From Bacillota bacterium (GTDB lineage Bacteria > Bacillota > Clostridia > Lachnospirales > Lachnospiraceae): a DNA stretch of 64,000 nucleotides. A program made the position numbers and the translations under genes. The notes beneath the pieces are model-generated. The model saw nothing but the letters and a program-made list of their open reading frames with translations, was not told the DNA's origin and ran no database searches. Shown here piece by piece: positions 52,564 through 61,733 of the stretch (positions are counted from its first letter, which is position 1; each line of letters starts with the position of its first letter). The stretch covers positions 1 to 64,000 of the forward strand of contig JAEYRK010000096.1 of assembly GCA_023435645.1 (NCBI GenBank), in the 5' to 3' direction.

Positions 52564-53721
52564 ATGAAGAAAATTGTCGTATTAGGTTCCACAGGCTCCA
52601 TCGGAACCCAGACGCTTGACATTGTAAGGGAGCATCCGAAGCTTCAAATAGCAGCCCTGGTTGCCGGAAGTAATATAGAGCTCTTAGAGAAGCAAATCAG
52701 AGAGTTTCGGCCCGGTTTGGCCTGTGTGTATGAGACAGAGAAGGCGGAGCTTTTGAAGTCCAGGGTGAAGGACCTGCCGGTGAAGATTCTGGCAGGAATG
52801 GATGGAATGATTGCCTGTGCGACAGCTTTAGAAGCGGAGACAGTCGTTACGGCCATGGTGGGGATGATCGGTATTCTTCCCACAATTGAGGCAATCAAGG
52901 CAGGCAAGAACATTGCCCTGGCTAATAAAGAAACTCTGGTAACTGCGGGACATATTATCATGCCACTGGTTAGGGAGAAGAAGGTGGAGCTGCTACCTGT
53001 TGACAGTGAGCACTCGGCGATCTTCCAGTCACTAAACGGAGAGAAGAAGAGCCATGTTCACCAGCTATTGTTGACCGCCTCAGGAGGTCCGTTCCGAGGG
53101 AGGCAGCGATCAGAGCTGAAGCACATGACCCCATCGGATGCACTGAAGCATCCAAACTGGGCGATGGGAAGGAAGATTACCATTGATTCCGCTACGATGG
53201 TGAATAAGGGTCTTGAGGTGATAGAGGCTCGCTGGCTGTTTGATATCCCAATTGACCGGATTCGTGTTTTGGTCCATCCTCAGAGTATCATCCATTCCAT
53301 GGTTGAATACGTGGATGGTAGCATCATTGCCCAGATGGGCGTCCCGGATATGCGACTGCCAATCCAGTATGCATTATTCTACCCGGATAGAATGGAGCTG
53401 GCGCAGGGAGAAAGAGTGGACTTTTTACAACGAAAGCAACTGACCTTTGAGGAACCGGATTTGGATACCTTCATCGGTCTTAAGCTGGGGATGGAAGCAG
53501 GCAGAATCGGAGGCAGTATGCCAACGGTTTACAATGCTGCAAATGAGTGGGCTGTGGCGCGTTTTCTGGAAGGAAGCATTGGTTTCTTAGATATCCCTGC
53601 CCTGATTGGGGAAGCCATGAAGCAGCATCAATGGATTCAGGAGCCCACCCTAAATGACATTCTTAATACAGAAAAAGAAACATATGATTTTATAAAAGAA
53701 CTTTCCCGATCCCGAAATTAA
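52564..53721 (+). CDS. dxr: 1-deoxy-D-xylulose 5-phosphate reductoisomerase
   Basis: Second enzyme of the MEP isoprenoid pathway; uses NADPH and a divalent metal. The 385 aa start with the nucleotide-binding GSTGSIGTQTLD, then ALANKETLVTAG, and the metal site VDSEHSAIFQ. TASGGPFRGR is near residue 172. CTGGAGG lies upstream of the ATG. It sits one gene before rseP and two before ispG, another MEP gene. Confidence 0.99.
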   Translation: MKKIVVLGSTGSIGTQTLDIVREHPKLQIAALVAGSNIELLEKQIREFRPGLACVYETEKAELLKSRVKDLPVKILAGMDGMIACATALEAETVVTAMVGMIGILPTIEAIKAGKNIALANKETLVTAGHIIMPLVREKKVELLPVDSEHSAIFQSLNGEKKSHVHQLLLTASGGPFRGRQRSELKHMTPSDALKHPNWAMGRKITIDSATMVNKGLEVIEARWLFDIPIDRIRVLVHPQSIIHSMVEYVDGSIIAQMGVPDMRLPIQYALFYPDRMELAQGERVDFLQRKQLTFEEPDLDTFIGLKLGMEAGRIGGSMPTVYNAANEWAVARFLEGSIGFLDIPALIGEAMKQHQWIQEPTLNDILNTEKETYDFIKELSRSRN

Positions 53722-53828
53722 ATATCATCATAAGTGCAACCGGTGCTTTATGAACGATCTGATGAGGAAGCATCTGCCTCAATAGGAGAAGGAGCTTGCA
53801 GGGTCTGGAACTTGAAAGGATTATAAGA

Positions 53829-55121
53829 ATGAACATTATCGTTGCGATACTACTGTTAGGTTTTATCATCATCATACATGAACTGGGCCACTTCCTGTTA
53901 GCCAAGAAGAATGGAATCACAGTTACAGAGTTTTCCGTTGGAATGGGTCCGAGAATTGCCAGCTTTGTTAAGAATGGAACCAGATACTCCCTCAAGCTGT
54001 TACCCTTCGGTGGTTCCTGTATTATGCTGGGAGAGGATGAAATCGCAGAGGATGAGGGAGCTTTTCATAAGAAGAGCGTTTGGGCCAGATTCTCCGTGAT
54101 CTTTGCCGGAGCCTTCTTCAATTTTGTTCTGGCCTTTGTGTTGGCTTTGATCGTTATCGGCTCCACAGGTGTGGATTATCCCGACATCATCAGCTCAGGT
54201 GAGGGGTCTCCCGCGGAGGCTGCAGGTCTGAAGGAAGGGGACAGAATTATTCGGATTAACGGAAAGAAAATTCACTTCAGCCGTGAAATCGAGCTATATT
54301 TTATGTTCCATCCCTTGTCTGAAAAGGAAATTGAGATAACCTATCAGAGAGAAGGGGTGGGTACCGCTACTACAAACCTGATGCCTGAATTAAGGTCGGA
54401 ATACAGGCTGGGAATTCAATACGGTACTACAGAAACAGCGGAAATACAGTTAATTGATAAAACCTTCCCCTTAGGAGAGCAGGGTGTTGTTGCCGGAGAC
54501 GTAATTCTAAAGGTGGATGGGACCAGTATTGGCTCCGGGAAAGAGCTGAGCGATTATTTTGGTCAGCATCCGCTGAACGGACAGCCGGTGACAGTGACCA
54601 TTCTCCATGAGGGAACGACACGGGACATCTCCGTGACTCCGAAGCTGGTAGAATATTATGTCCATGGAATGAATGTGAACTATAGAAGCACGAAGGTATC
54701 GCCTCTGGAGGCGGTGAAAAACAGCTTCTATGAGCTTAAGTTCTATGTGAATTATGCCATCGATAGCCTTGGCTATCTGATTACCGGTAAGGCCAGTGTA
54801 AAGGAAATCTCCGGCCCGGTCGGCATCGTCAGTATGGTGGGAGAGATTGTGGATGAGGCCTCAGAACAGGGGCTCAGTGCAGTATTCCTATCCCTGGCTG
54901 GCTTCTGCATCCTGATCAGTACTAACCTGGGTGTTATGAACCTGCTTCCGCTTCCCGCTCTGGATGGGGGACGTTTGGTATTCCTATTAATCGAAGCAGT
55001 CAGAGGCAAGCCTGTTCCGAAGGAGAAGGAAGCACTGGTGCATTTCGTAGGAATGGCTCTGCTTATGTTGTTGATGGTATTTGTATTATTTAATGATGTC
55101 AGGAATATCTTTACGAAATAA
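53829..55121 (+). CDS. rseP: Site-2 intramembrane zinc metalloprotease RseP/RasP
   Basis: Cleaves membrane substrates such as anti-sigma factors. The ATG at 53829 gives 430 aa; a TTG at 53796 would add 11 residues. The zinc site HELGH (His17, Glu18, His21) is in the first helix. Two PDZ-like domains follow in the middle (about 115-185 and 210-280). The last helices carry NLGVMNLLPLPALDGGRL with the third zinc ligand Asp. Order dxr-rseP is conserved. Confidence 0.97.
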   Translation: MNIIVAILLLGFIIIIHELGHFLLAKKNGITVTEFSVGMGPRIASFVKNGTRYSLKLLPFGGSCIMLGEDEIAEDEGAFHKKSVWARFSVIFAGAFFNFVLAFVLALIVIGSTGVDYPDIISSGEGSPAEAAGLKEGDRIIRINGKKIHFSREIELYFMFHPLSEKEIEITYQREGVGTATTNLMPELRSEYRLGIQYGTTETAEIQLIDKTFPLGEQGVVAGDVILKVDGTSIGSGKELSDYFGQHPLNGQPVTVTILHEGTTRDISVTPKLVEYYVHGMNVNYRSTKVSPLEAVKNSFYELKFYVNYAIDSLGYLITGKASVKEISGPVGIVSMVGEIVDEASEQGLSAVFLSLAGFCILISTNLGVMNLLPLPALDGGRLVFLLIEAVRGKPVPKEKEALVHFVGMALLMLLMVFVLFNDVRNIFTK

Positions 55122-55187
55122 GGGAAAGAGTTCCGAGACTATGGGGGACGATTAACGGATTGTCATTGATAGAAAGAAGAGATTAAG

Positions 55188-56243
55188 ATGTATCGCGAGC
55201 ATACGAAAGTAATAAAAATTGGAAATAGAGTCATCGGAGGAGGAAATCCTGTTCTGATACAGTCCATGACGAATACCAGAACAGAGGATGTGAAGGCCAC
55301 CGTTGAGCAAATAGAGAGACTTACCAAAGCGGGATGTGAAATCATCCGCTGTGCTGTGCCCAGTAAGGAAGCCGCTGCGGCCTTCTCAGAGATCAAGAAG
55401 CAGATCAGGATCCCTTTAGTGGCGGATATTCATTTCGACTACCGGCTAGCAATTGCTGCGATGGAGAATGGGGCAGATAAGATTAGGATCAATCCCGGCA
55501 ATATCGGTAGTGAGGAGAAGCTGAAGGCGGTTGTCGATGTAGCCAAGGAGAGAAATATCCCGATCCGGGTAGGAGTGAACAGTGGATCCCTGGAGAAGGA
55601 AATTATAGCAAAATATGGCCATGTCACTGCAGAGGGACTTGTTGAGAGCGCCCTGGATAAGGTAAGGCGAATTGAAGACATGGGACATGACCAGCTGGTC
55701 ATCAGCATCAAATCCTCTGATGTCATGATGTGTATCAGAGCCCATGAGCTGATTGCCAGACAAACAGATTACCCGCTTCATGTGGGAATTACAGAGGCCG
55801 GAACAGTGGGTGCCGGTAATATCAAATCAGCGCTTGGCCTTGGAATTATTCTGTATCAAGGAATTGGGGATACAATCCGTGTATCCCTGACAGGAGATCC
55901 CGCGGAGGAGCTAAAATCTGCCAAGCTGATTCTAAAGACCCTTGGGCTCAGAAAGGGAGGGATCGAGGTGGTATCCTGCCCGACCTGCGGCAGAACACAG
56001 ATTGACTTGATAAAGCTTGCCACTGAGGTGGAAGAGATGGTTTCTGATATTGATCTGGATATCAAGGTGGCGGTCATGGGCTGTGCGGTCAATGGCCCCG
56101 GAGAAGCCAGAGAAGCTGATATCGGTATAGCCGGAGGCAGGGGAGAAGGTCTTTTGATCAAAAAGGGTGAAATTATTCGTAAGGTTCCTGAGGAGGAGCT
56201 GTTAGCTGTCCTTCGGGAAGAGCTGCTAAATTGGGAAAAATGA
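55188..56243 (+). CDS. ispG: (E)-4-hydroxy-3-methylbut-2-enyl-diphosphate synthase
   Basis: MEP-pathway iron-sulfur enzyme that forms HMBPP. The 351 aa begin with VIGGGNPVLIQSMTNTRTED. The 4Fe-4S cysteines are in SCPTCGRTQIDL and MGCAVNGPGEARE, whose Glu is also conserved. The gene lies between rseP and polC, where Bacillus subtilis has proS. It is followed by a 475-base noncoding gap. Confidence 0.98.
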   Translation: MYREHTKVIKIGNRVIGGGNPVLIQSMTNTRTEDVKATVEQIERLTKAGCEIIRCAVPSKEAAAAFSEIKKQIRIPLVADIHFDYRLAIAAMENGADKIRINPGNIGSEEKLKAVVDVAKERNIPIRVGVNSGSLEKEIIAKYGHVTAEGLVESALDKVRRIEDMGHDQLVISIKSSDVMMCIRAHELIARQTDYPLHVGITEAGTVGAGNIKSALGLGIILYQGIGDTIRVSLTGDPAEELKSAKLILKTLGLRKGGIEVVSCPTCGRTQIDLIKLATEVEEMVSDIDLDIKVAVMGCAVNGPGEAREADIGIAGGRGEGLLIKKGEIIRKVPEEELLAVLREELLNWEK

Positions 56244-56281
56244 AGTGCGGTTCCGCTATAGAACAGGGAAGCGTTACAATA

Positions 56282-56463
56282 TGGGAAATAGCATGAAAGC
56301 GATGCCCTCATAGGAAGTTATAATATGAGAGCTACCAAAGTTAAAAAAGAGAGCTAAGATCTAGAATATAAAACTTAAGACGTAGAATATAAAGCGAAAA
56401 GGGCTTAGGAAATAACATATCAGCGATTAGAGCATAGGAAGTAGCATAAAAACGATGACTTGA
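56282..56463 (+). repeat. Decayed tandem 29-bp repeats in the ispG-polC gap
   Basis: Two adjacent 29-base units start at 56282 and 56311, and two more at 56406 and 56435. All begin (T)RGGAAR and three share a core like ATAGCATAAAAGCGATGA. Between them two shorter copies of TAGAATATAAA (in 56362-56394) occur. Units are imperfect and there are no spacers, so this is not a CRISPR array. No open frame spans the tract. Confidence 0.6.
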
Positions 56464-56634
56464 TACAATGATCGGGTATAACATCATAGGGCAGCTGCAC
56501 AGCTTAGTAAGGTATCACATGCGAATGGGAATTCATCATATTCGACGGTTACGGATACAAGTTGTGTGGCGGCCCTTCTAGTTTCATATTTCCTTTTGCC
56601 ATAAAACAAGCTATAATAAAAATATAAGAACATT
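56464..56634 (+). other. Noncoding stretch before polC
   Basis: No gene is visible. A TATAAT at 56612-56617 could be the -10 of a polC promoter, but no good -35 lies 16-18 bases upstream (a TTGCCA at 56596 is only 10 bases away). An AATATAAG follows at 56621-56628. Confidence 0.35.
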
Positions 56635-56679
56635 CAAATTCGTTCAACAGAAGATATGAAAACAAATTCGTTCAACAGA
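56635..56679 (+). repeat. 17-bp exact direct repeats upstream of polC
   Basis: CAAATTCGTTCAACAGA occurs at 56635-56651 and again at 56663-56679, 28 bases apart. They lie 40-84 bases before the polC start, downstream of the possible -10 box. They could be regulator binding sites in the polC leader or a small duplication. Confidence 0.75.
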
Positions 56680-56718
56680 TAAATTCTGCTGAGACAGAGT
56701 AAGATAGGGGATTACAGC

Positions 56719-59700
56719 ATGTTATTCTTTGAAGCCTTTGACCAAATAAATGCAGATGGGGAGCTAAGGAAGCTCTATGAGGAGGCCGAGGTATTAAAAA
56801 TCCTTGCCTCCAGGGAAACGAAGAATGTCTATATCTGCTTTCAGTGCAGCCGCCTGATAAGCAGGCAACAGATCAAGAAGATGGAGGACCTGATCAACCG
56901 CCAGCTATTTAAGCCTACGGGCAACAAGGCAATCCTGAAGCCCCAGTTTCAGCTGTCGGCCCAGTATAATTTAGAGAGACTATACCCCGTTTATCGGGAA
57001 AGTATCCTTGCAGAGCTGATGGAACAGAGTATCGTGGTCTATCACCTCTTATCGAAGGCCGAGGTGACGGTGGAGGATCTGAAGATACATATTAAGGTAG
57101 CCGATAGCTGTGTTACCAGAGAGAAGATGCCCGCGCTTAAGGACTTTCTTGAAACACTGTTTGAAGAACGGTTCCAATATACAGCGCGCGTTGAGATAGA
57201 ATATGTGATACATAAGGAGCGGGAGCAGAAACGGCCCGGACATGCTCAGAACAGCCTGGAGGAGTCGGCAAGAGAAACCTATGGAGAAAGAGCCAACCTA
57301 GGAACTGCTCAGGAGGAACAAACCGGCAGGGGATATGATTCCGACCAGTCAAGTTGGGATGCCTATCAAAATGGATATGCTATCGGTGACGAAGGTGAAA
57401 CTATAGCAGTGGGTATGCCGGAGTATAGTGGTGCCCTTGGAATGGAGAAAGCACCGATAGGAGCAGAGGTGAGTGCTTCTTCGGAGAACGGGAAGGGCTC
57501 AGCAGGAAGTACTGTGGCTTCCAAAGGAAAACAGGGCAAGGGAAAGAGTGCCTATGATAAGGGGAAGGGCAGCTATCGGAAGCTGCCAAGTGATCCTTCC
57601 GTGGTATATGGCAGGAATTTTGAAGGAAATGCCATGCATATCTGTGATATTATCGGGGAGATTGGCGAAGTGGTCATCCGGGGTAAGCTGATCAAGCCTG
57701 ATACCAGGACCATCGGGAATGAGAAGAGCATTATTACCTTTGTGCTCACTGACTATACCGACTCCATCAAGGTGAAGCTTTTTGTCAAAACCATAGAAGT
57801 CGAGGAAATCTTAGCTGTACTTAAGCCCGGAGCCTTCTTTCTTCTGAAGGGAATCGCTCAGCTAGACACCTATGAGCGGGAGATCACGATCGGATCTGTC
57901 GTTGGAATTAAGACCATCAATGACTTTACCTCTGTGAGAGTAGATCTTGCACAGAAGAAGAGGGTGGAGCTCCATGCCCACACCCTGATGAGTGATATGG
58001 ATGCTGTAGTGGATGTGAAGAAGCTGGTCAAGCGGGCCTTCCAATGGGGGCATACCGCAGTGGCTGTAACTGACCATGGAGTCGTTCAATCCTTCCCGGA
58101 GGCAAATCATGCCCTCAATCCTAAGGATTATGCGGACGAAGAGGAACAGAAGCGAGCGAAGAATTTTAAGGTGATCTATGGAATGGAAGCCTACCTGGTG
58201 GATGATATCAAGGAAGTGGTGACGAATGGTCGGGGACAGAGCCTGGACAGTAGCTTCGTCGTATTCGATATTGAAACCACCGGCTTCAGCAAGAACAAGG
58301 ATAAAATCATAGAAATCGGTGCAGTGAAAATTACCGGCGGTGAGGTGATAGATAGGTATAGTACCTTCCTCAATCCGGAGGTTCCGATTCCCTACGAAAT
58401 CGAGCAGCTGACTGGAATTAGGGATGATATGGTCATAGGAGCTCCAAAGCTTGAGACGGTGCTGCCGGAGTTCCTAGCCTTCTGTGAGGACTGTACCCTG
58501 GTGGCTCATAATGCTTCCTTTGACATGGGCTTTATCCGTGCGAATGCTGAAGGACTAGGACTGGAAGCGGATCACACTGTAATAGATACAGTCGGGCTGG
58601 CAAGAATTCTACTTCCCGATCTGAGCAGATATCGGCTGAATATCGTAGCGAAGGCTCTGGATATCTCTCTGGAGAATCATCACAGGGCGGTGGATGACGC
58701 CGCAGCTACAGCAGAGATTTTCATAAAGCTTTCGGAGATGCTGAAGGAGAAGAAGGTCTTAGTCGTTGATGATATTGATAAGCTGGGCAGGCTTTCCGCA
58801 GAAGCTATCCGGAAGCTGCCAGCTTACCATGCCATTTTGCTGGCGCAGAATGATGTTGGCAGGGTGAACCTTTATAAGATGGTTTCTCTGTCCCATATTG
58901 AGTATTATAACAAGCGGCCCAAGATACCGAAGAGCCTTCTGATGGAATGCAGGGAGGGTATCATTGTCGGCTCGGCCTGTGAGGCAGGTGAAATATACCG
59001 TGCGGTACTGGCAAACCAAACCCATGAGCAGATTGCGAGGCTGGTGAACTTTTATGATTATCTGGAGATTCAGCCCCTGGGGAACAATGAATTCCTGATC
59101 CGCAGCGATCATAGTGAGAATAAGGACATCAACACGAGGGAAGACCTGATAGAGATCAATAAGAAAATTGTTGCTCTTGGGGAAGAATATAATAAACCGG
59201 TGGTAGCTACCTGTGACGTACATTTTCTGGATCCGGAGGATGAAGTGTACCGTAGAATCATCCTTGCCGGAAAGGGCTTTAAGGATGCGGATAACCAGCC
59301 GCCGCTGTATTTTCGGACCACAGAGGAGATGCTGGAGGAGTTTGCCTATCTCGGGAAGGAGAAGGCCGAGGAGGTCGTTATCACAAATACCAACCTGATA
59401 GCCGACCGGATCGAGAAGATCTCTCCGGTGCGTCCGGATAAATGTCCGCCAGTATTGCCTAATTCCGACGAAAATCTTAGAAGCATCTGCTATGAGAAGG
59501 CCCATTCGATGTATGGGGAGGTCCTTCCACAGCCGGTGGAGGCCAGGCTGGAACATGAGCTGAAATCTATCATAACTAACGGCTTTGCCGTAATGTATAT
59601 CATTGCACAGAAGCTGGTTTGGAAATCCAACGAGGACGGTTATCTGGTAGGCTCCCGAGGTTCTGTAGGTTCCTCCTTCGTAGCAACGATGGCGGGTATT

Positions 59701-61338
59701 ACAGAGGTTAACCCTTTACCTCCCCATTATTATTGCTCCGAGCGGCATTATGCGGATTTTGAGTCAGAGGAGGTTAAGAGCTTTGCCGGCCGATCCGGCT
59801 GTGATATGCCGGATAAGGACTGTCCGATTTGTGGTAAGTCTCTGAAGAAGGACGGCCATGATATCCCCTTTGAAACCTTCCTAGGCTTCTATGGGGATAA
59901 GGAGCCGGATATCGATTTGAATTTCTCCGGAGAATATCAGAGTAAGGCCCATGATTATACGGAGGTACTGTTTGGCAAGGGCCATACCTTCCGAGCCGGA
60001 ACCATCGGTACCTTGGCGGATAAGACTGCATATGGTTATGTGAAGAATTATTTTGAGGAACGGGGAGTCCATAAGAGGAATGTAGAGATAGACCGCCTGG
60101 TTTCAGGCTGTGTCGGTGTCCGAAGAACCACCGGTCAGCACCCGGGAGGTATCGTAGTGCTACCCCACGGAGAGAATATCTACTCCTTTACCCCGGTACA
60201 GAGACCGGCGAATGATATGTCCTCCACTACCACAACCACCCATTTTGACTACCACTCAATTGATCATAACCTCTTAAAGCTTGATATCCTGGGCCATGAT
60301 GATCCGACCATGATACGTATGCTGGAGGATCTAACGGGACTTGATGCGAAGCTGATCCGGCTCGATGACCCGAAGGTTATGTCACTGTTTCATGATACCA
60401 GTGCCCTGGGAATCACACCGAAGGATTTGGATGGCTGTGATCTGGGCTGTCTGGGTATCCCGGAGTTTGGTACGGACTTTGTTATGCAGATGGTGAAGGA
60501 GGCGAAGCCGAAAACCTTTTCCGACCTGGTCCGCATCTCAGGTTTATCCCATGGTACGGACGTTTGGCTCAATAATGCCCAGACATTGATTAAGGAGGGA
60601 ACCTGTACCCTGTCCACCGCCATCTGTACCCGAGATGATATTATGATTTATCTGATTCAGACCGGCGTGGAAGCGGGCCTATCCTTTAAGATAATGGAGA
60701 GTGTCCGTAAGGGGAAGGGACTGACACCCGATTGGGAAAAGGCAATGCTTGAGGCAGGAGTTCCGGAATGGTATATCCGTTCCTGTAAGCAGATCAAGTA
60801 TATGTTCCCGAAGGCCCATGCGGCTGCTTATGTTATGATGGCGTACCGCATTGCCTATTTTAAGGTTTATTATCCCTTGGCCTATTATGCAGCCTATTTT
60901 TCCATTCGTGCCTCTGCCTTCAATTATGAGCTGATGTGCCTCGGCAAGGATCGTCTGGAGATGAATATGGCCGATTATAAACGGAGGATGAACACTCTGA
61001 CCAATAAGGAGCAGGACACCTTTAAGGATATGCGTATTGTACAGGAGATGTATGCCCGTGGCTTTACCTTCCTACCCATCGATATCTTTACTGCAAAGGC
61101 CCATCATTTCCAGATCTTCGGAGACAAGCTGATGCCCGCATTAAGTACGATTGACGGCCTGGGAGATAAGGCGGCAGACGGAGTAGTCGAAGCAGCGAAA
61201 CAGGGCAAGTTCTTATCCAGGGATGATTTCAAGATTCGCTGCAAGGTAAGCGCTACAGTGGTAGAAAATATGGCTAGACTGGGGCTCCTGGGAGACCTAC
61301 CCCAATCGAACCAGATGTCCCTACTGGATTTTCTATAG
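56719..61338 (+). CDS. polC: DNA polymerase III alpha subunit, Gram-positive PolC type
   Basis: Main replicative polymerase with built-in 3'-5' exonuclease. The 1539 aa run: N-terminal domain (1-about 180), a low-complexity Gly/Ser/Glu linker (about 180-290), OB domain (about 295-405), PHP domain (RVELHAHTLMSDMDAVVDVK), the exonuclease inserted in it with Asp517 in DIETTGFSKNKDKIIEIGA, then the polymerase with zinc-binding CDMPDKDCPICGK and catalytic DIDLNFSGEYQ. It is about 100 aa longer than Bacillus PolC, which the linker explains. The start follows GATAGGGG. No terminator is evident after it. Confidence 0.98.
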   Translation: MLFFEAFDQINADGELRKLYEEAEVLKILASRETKNVYICFQCSRLISRQQIKKMEDLINRQLFKPTGNKAILKPQFQLSAQYNLERLYPVYRESILAELMEQSIVVYHLLSKAEVTVEDLKIHIKVADSCVTREKMPALKDFLETLFEERFQYTARVEIEYVIHKEREQKRPGHAQNSLEESARETYGERANLGTAQEEQTGRGYDSDQSSWDAYQNGYAIGDEGETIAVGMPEYSGALGMEKAPIGAEVSASSENGKGSAGSTVASKGKQGKGKSAYDKGKGSYRKLPSDPSVVYGRNFEGNAMHICDIIGEIGEVVIRGKLIKPDTRTIGNEKSIITFVLTDYTDSIKVKLFVKTIEVEEILAVLKPGAFFLLKGIAQLDTYEREITIGSVVGIKTINDFTSVRVDLAQKKRVELHAHTLMSDMDAVVDVKKLVKRAFQWGHTAVAVTDHGVVQSFPEANHALNPKDYADEEEQKRAKNFKVIYGMEAYLVDDIKEVVTNGRGQSLDSSFVVFDIETTGFSKNKDKIIEIGAVKITGGEVIDRYSTFLNPEVPIPYEIEQLTGIRDDMVIGAPKLETVLPEFLAFCEDCTLVAHNASFDMGFIRANAEGLGLEADHTVIDTVGLARILLPDLSRYRLNIVAKALDISLENHHRAVDDAAATAEIFIKLSEMLKEKKVLVVDDIDKLGRLSAEAIRKLPAYHAILLAQNDVGRVNLYKMVSLSHIEYYNKRPKIPKSLLMECREGIIVGSACEAGEIYRAVLANQTHEQIARLVNFYDYLEIQPLGNNEFLIRSDHSENKDINTREDLIEINKKIVALGEEYNKPVVATCDVHFLDPEDEVYRRIILAGKGFKDADNQPPLYFRTTEEMLEEFAYLGKEKAEEVVITNTNLIADRIEKISPVRPDKCPPVLPNSDENLRSICYEKAHSMYGEVLPQPVEARLEHELKSIITNGFAVMYIIAQKLVWKSNEDGYLVGSRGSVGSSFVATMAGITEVNPLPPHYYCSERHYADFESEEVKSFAGRSGCDMPDKDCPICGKSLKKDGHDIPFETFLGFYGDKEPDIDLNFSGEYQSKAHDYTEVLFGKGHTFRAGTIGTLADKTAYGYVKNYFEERGVHKRNVEIDRLVSGCVGVRRTTGQHPGGIVVLPHGENIYSFTPVQRPANDMSSTTTTTHFDYHSIDHNLLKLDILGHDDPTMIRMLEDLTGLDAKLIRLDDPKVMSLFHDTSALGITPKDLDGCDLGCLGIPEFGTDFVMQMVKEAKPKTFSDLVRISGLSHGTDVWLNNAQTLIKEGTCTLSTAICTRDDIMIYLIQTGVEAGLSFKIMESVRKGKGLTPDWEKAMLEAGVPEWYIRSCKQIKYMFPKAHAAAYVMMAYRIAYFKVYYPLAYYAAYFSIRASAFNYELMCLGKDRLEMNMADYKRRMNTLTNKEQDTFKDMRIVQEMYARGFTFLPIDIFTAKAHHFQIFGDKLMPALSTIDGLGDKAADGVVEAAKQGKFLSRDDFKIRCKVSATVVENMARLGLLGDLPQSNQMSLLDFL

Positions 61339-61427
61339 ACGATTTGCTTCTTTTTACTATAATACGGAATGCATTTACAAACTGTTTTAATTGGTTTAAC
61401 AATTCAGCAAATTTTTAAAAATAATGC

Positions 61428-61454
61428 TTGCTTTTTTCTTAAGGATAGTATAAT
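61428..61454 (+). promoter_or_regulatory. Putative promoter of tRNA-Glu
   Basis: TTGCTT (61428-61433) and TATAAT (61449-61454) lie upstream of the tRNA with a rather short 15-base spacer. The -10 is followed by an AT-rich start region 22 bases before the mature tRNA. Confidence 0.5.
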
Positions 61455-61476
61455 ATAAATATTGTCCTTAAGACAT

Positions 61477-61548
61477 GGCGCGTTGGTCAAGGGGTCAAGA
61501 CGCCGCCCTCTCACGGCGGAAACACGGGTTCGATTCCCGTACGCGCTG
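61477..61548 (+). tRNA. tRNA-Glu (anticodon CTC)
   Basis: All arms can be drawn: acceptor GGCGCGT/ACGCGCT (first pair G-U), D stem GTC/GAC, anticodon stem CCGCC/GGCGG around CTCTCAC with anticodon CTC, and T stem ACGGG/CCCGT around TTCGATT. The 72 bases end with discriminator G and no encoded CCA. CTC reads GAG codons for Glu. It stands alone with a promoter and terminator. Confidence 0.95.
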
Positions 61549-61551
61549 TTT

Positions 61552-61592
61552 AAAAAAATCCAAAATTGCTTATGCGATTTTGGATTTTTTTA
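61552..61592 (+). terminator. Rho-independent terminator after tRNA-Glu
   Basis: AAAAAATCCAAAATTGC pairs with GCGATTTTGGATTTTTT over about 17 bases with one wobble pair around a short TTAT loop, and the right arm ends in a T run. It starts four bases after the tRNA. Confidence 0.9.
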
Positions 61593-61669
61593 TTATATTG
61601 TTATTATTTTACACCAGGTATCCTACATGCTCATGAATTACCAAAACATTACAAAAATCCATTTGAAGG

Positions 61670-61698
61670 TTTACATTAGGGCAAAAAAATAGTATAAT
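61670..61698 (+). promoter_or_regulatory. Promoter of the zinc-ribbon gene
   Basis: TTTACA (61670-61675) and TATAAT (61693-61698) are spaced by 17 bases and lie 36 bases before the next ATG. Confidence 0.75.
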
Positions 61699-61733
61699 GT
61701 TTACTGTTAAGATACATAAGGAGGCTGCATAAC

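Noticed and set aside
56282..56463. CRISPR array before polC
   Set aside because: The units are adjacent and imperfect, without regular unique spacers, and no cas genes are present.
58759..59556. Long minus-strand frame of 265 codons inside polC
   Set aside because: It lies wholly opposite conserved PolC coding sequence, has no family motif, and such antisense frames are expected from codon bias.
61462..61692. 76-residue protein-coding frame over the tRNA
   Set aside because: It runs through the tRNA-Glu and its terminator and has no ribosome binding site.
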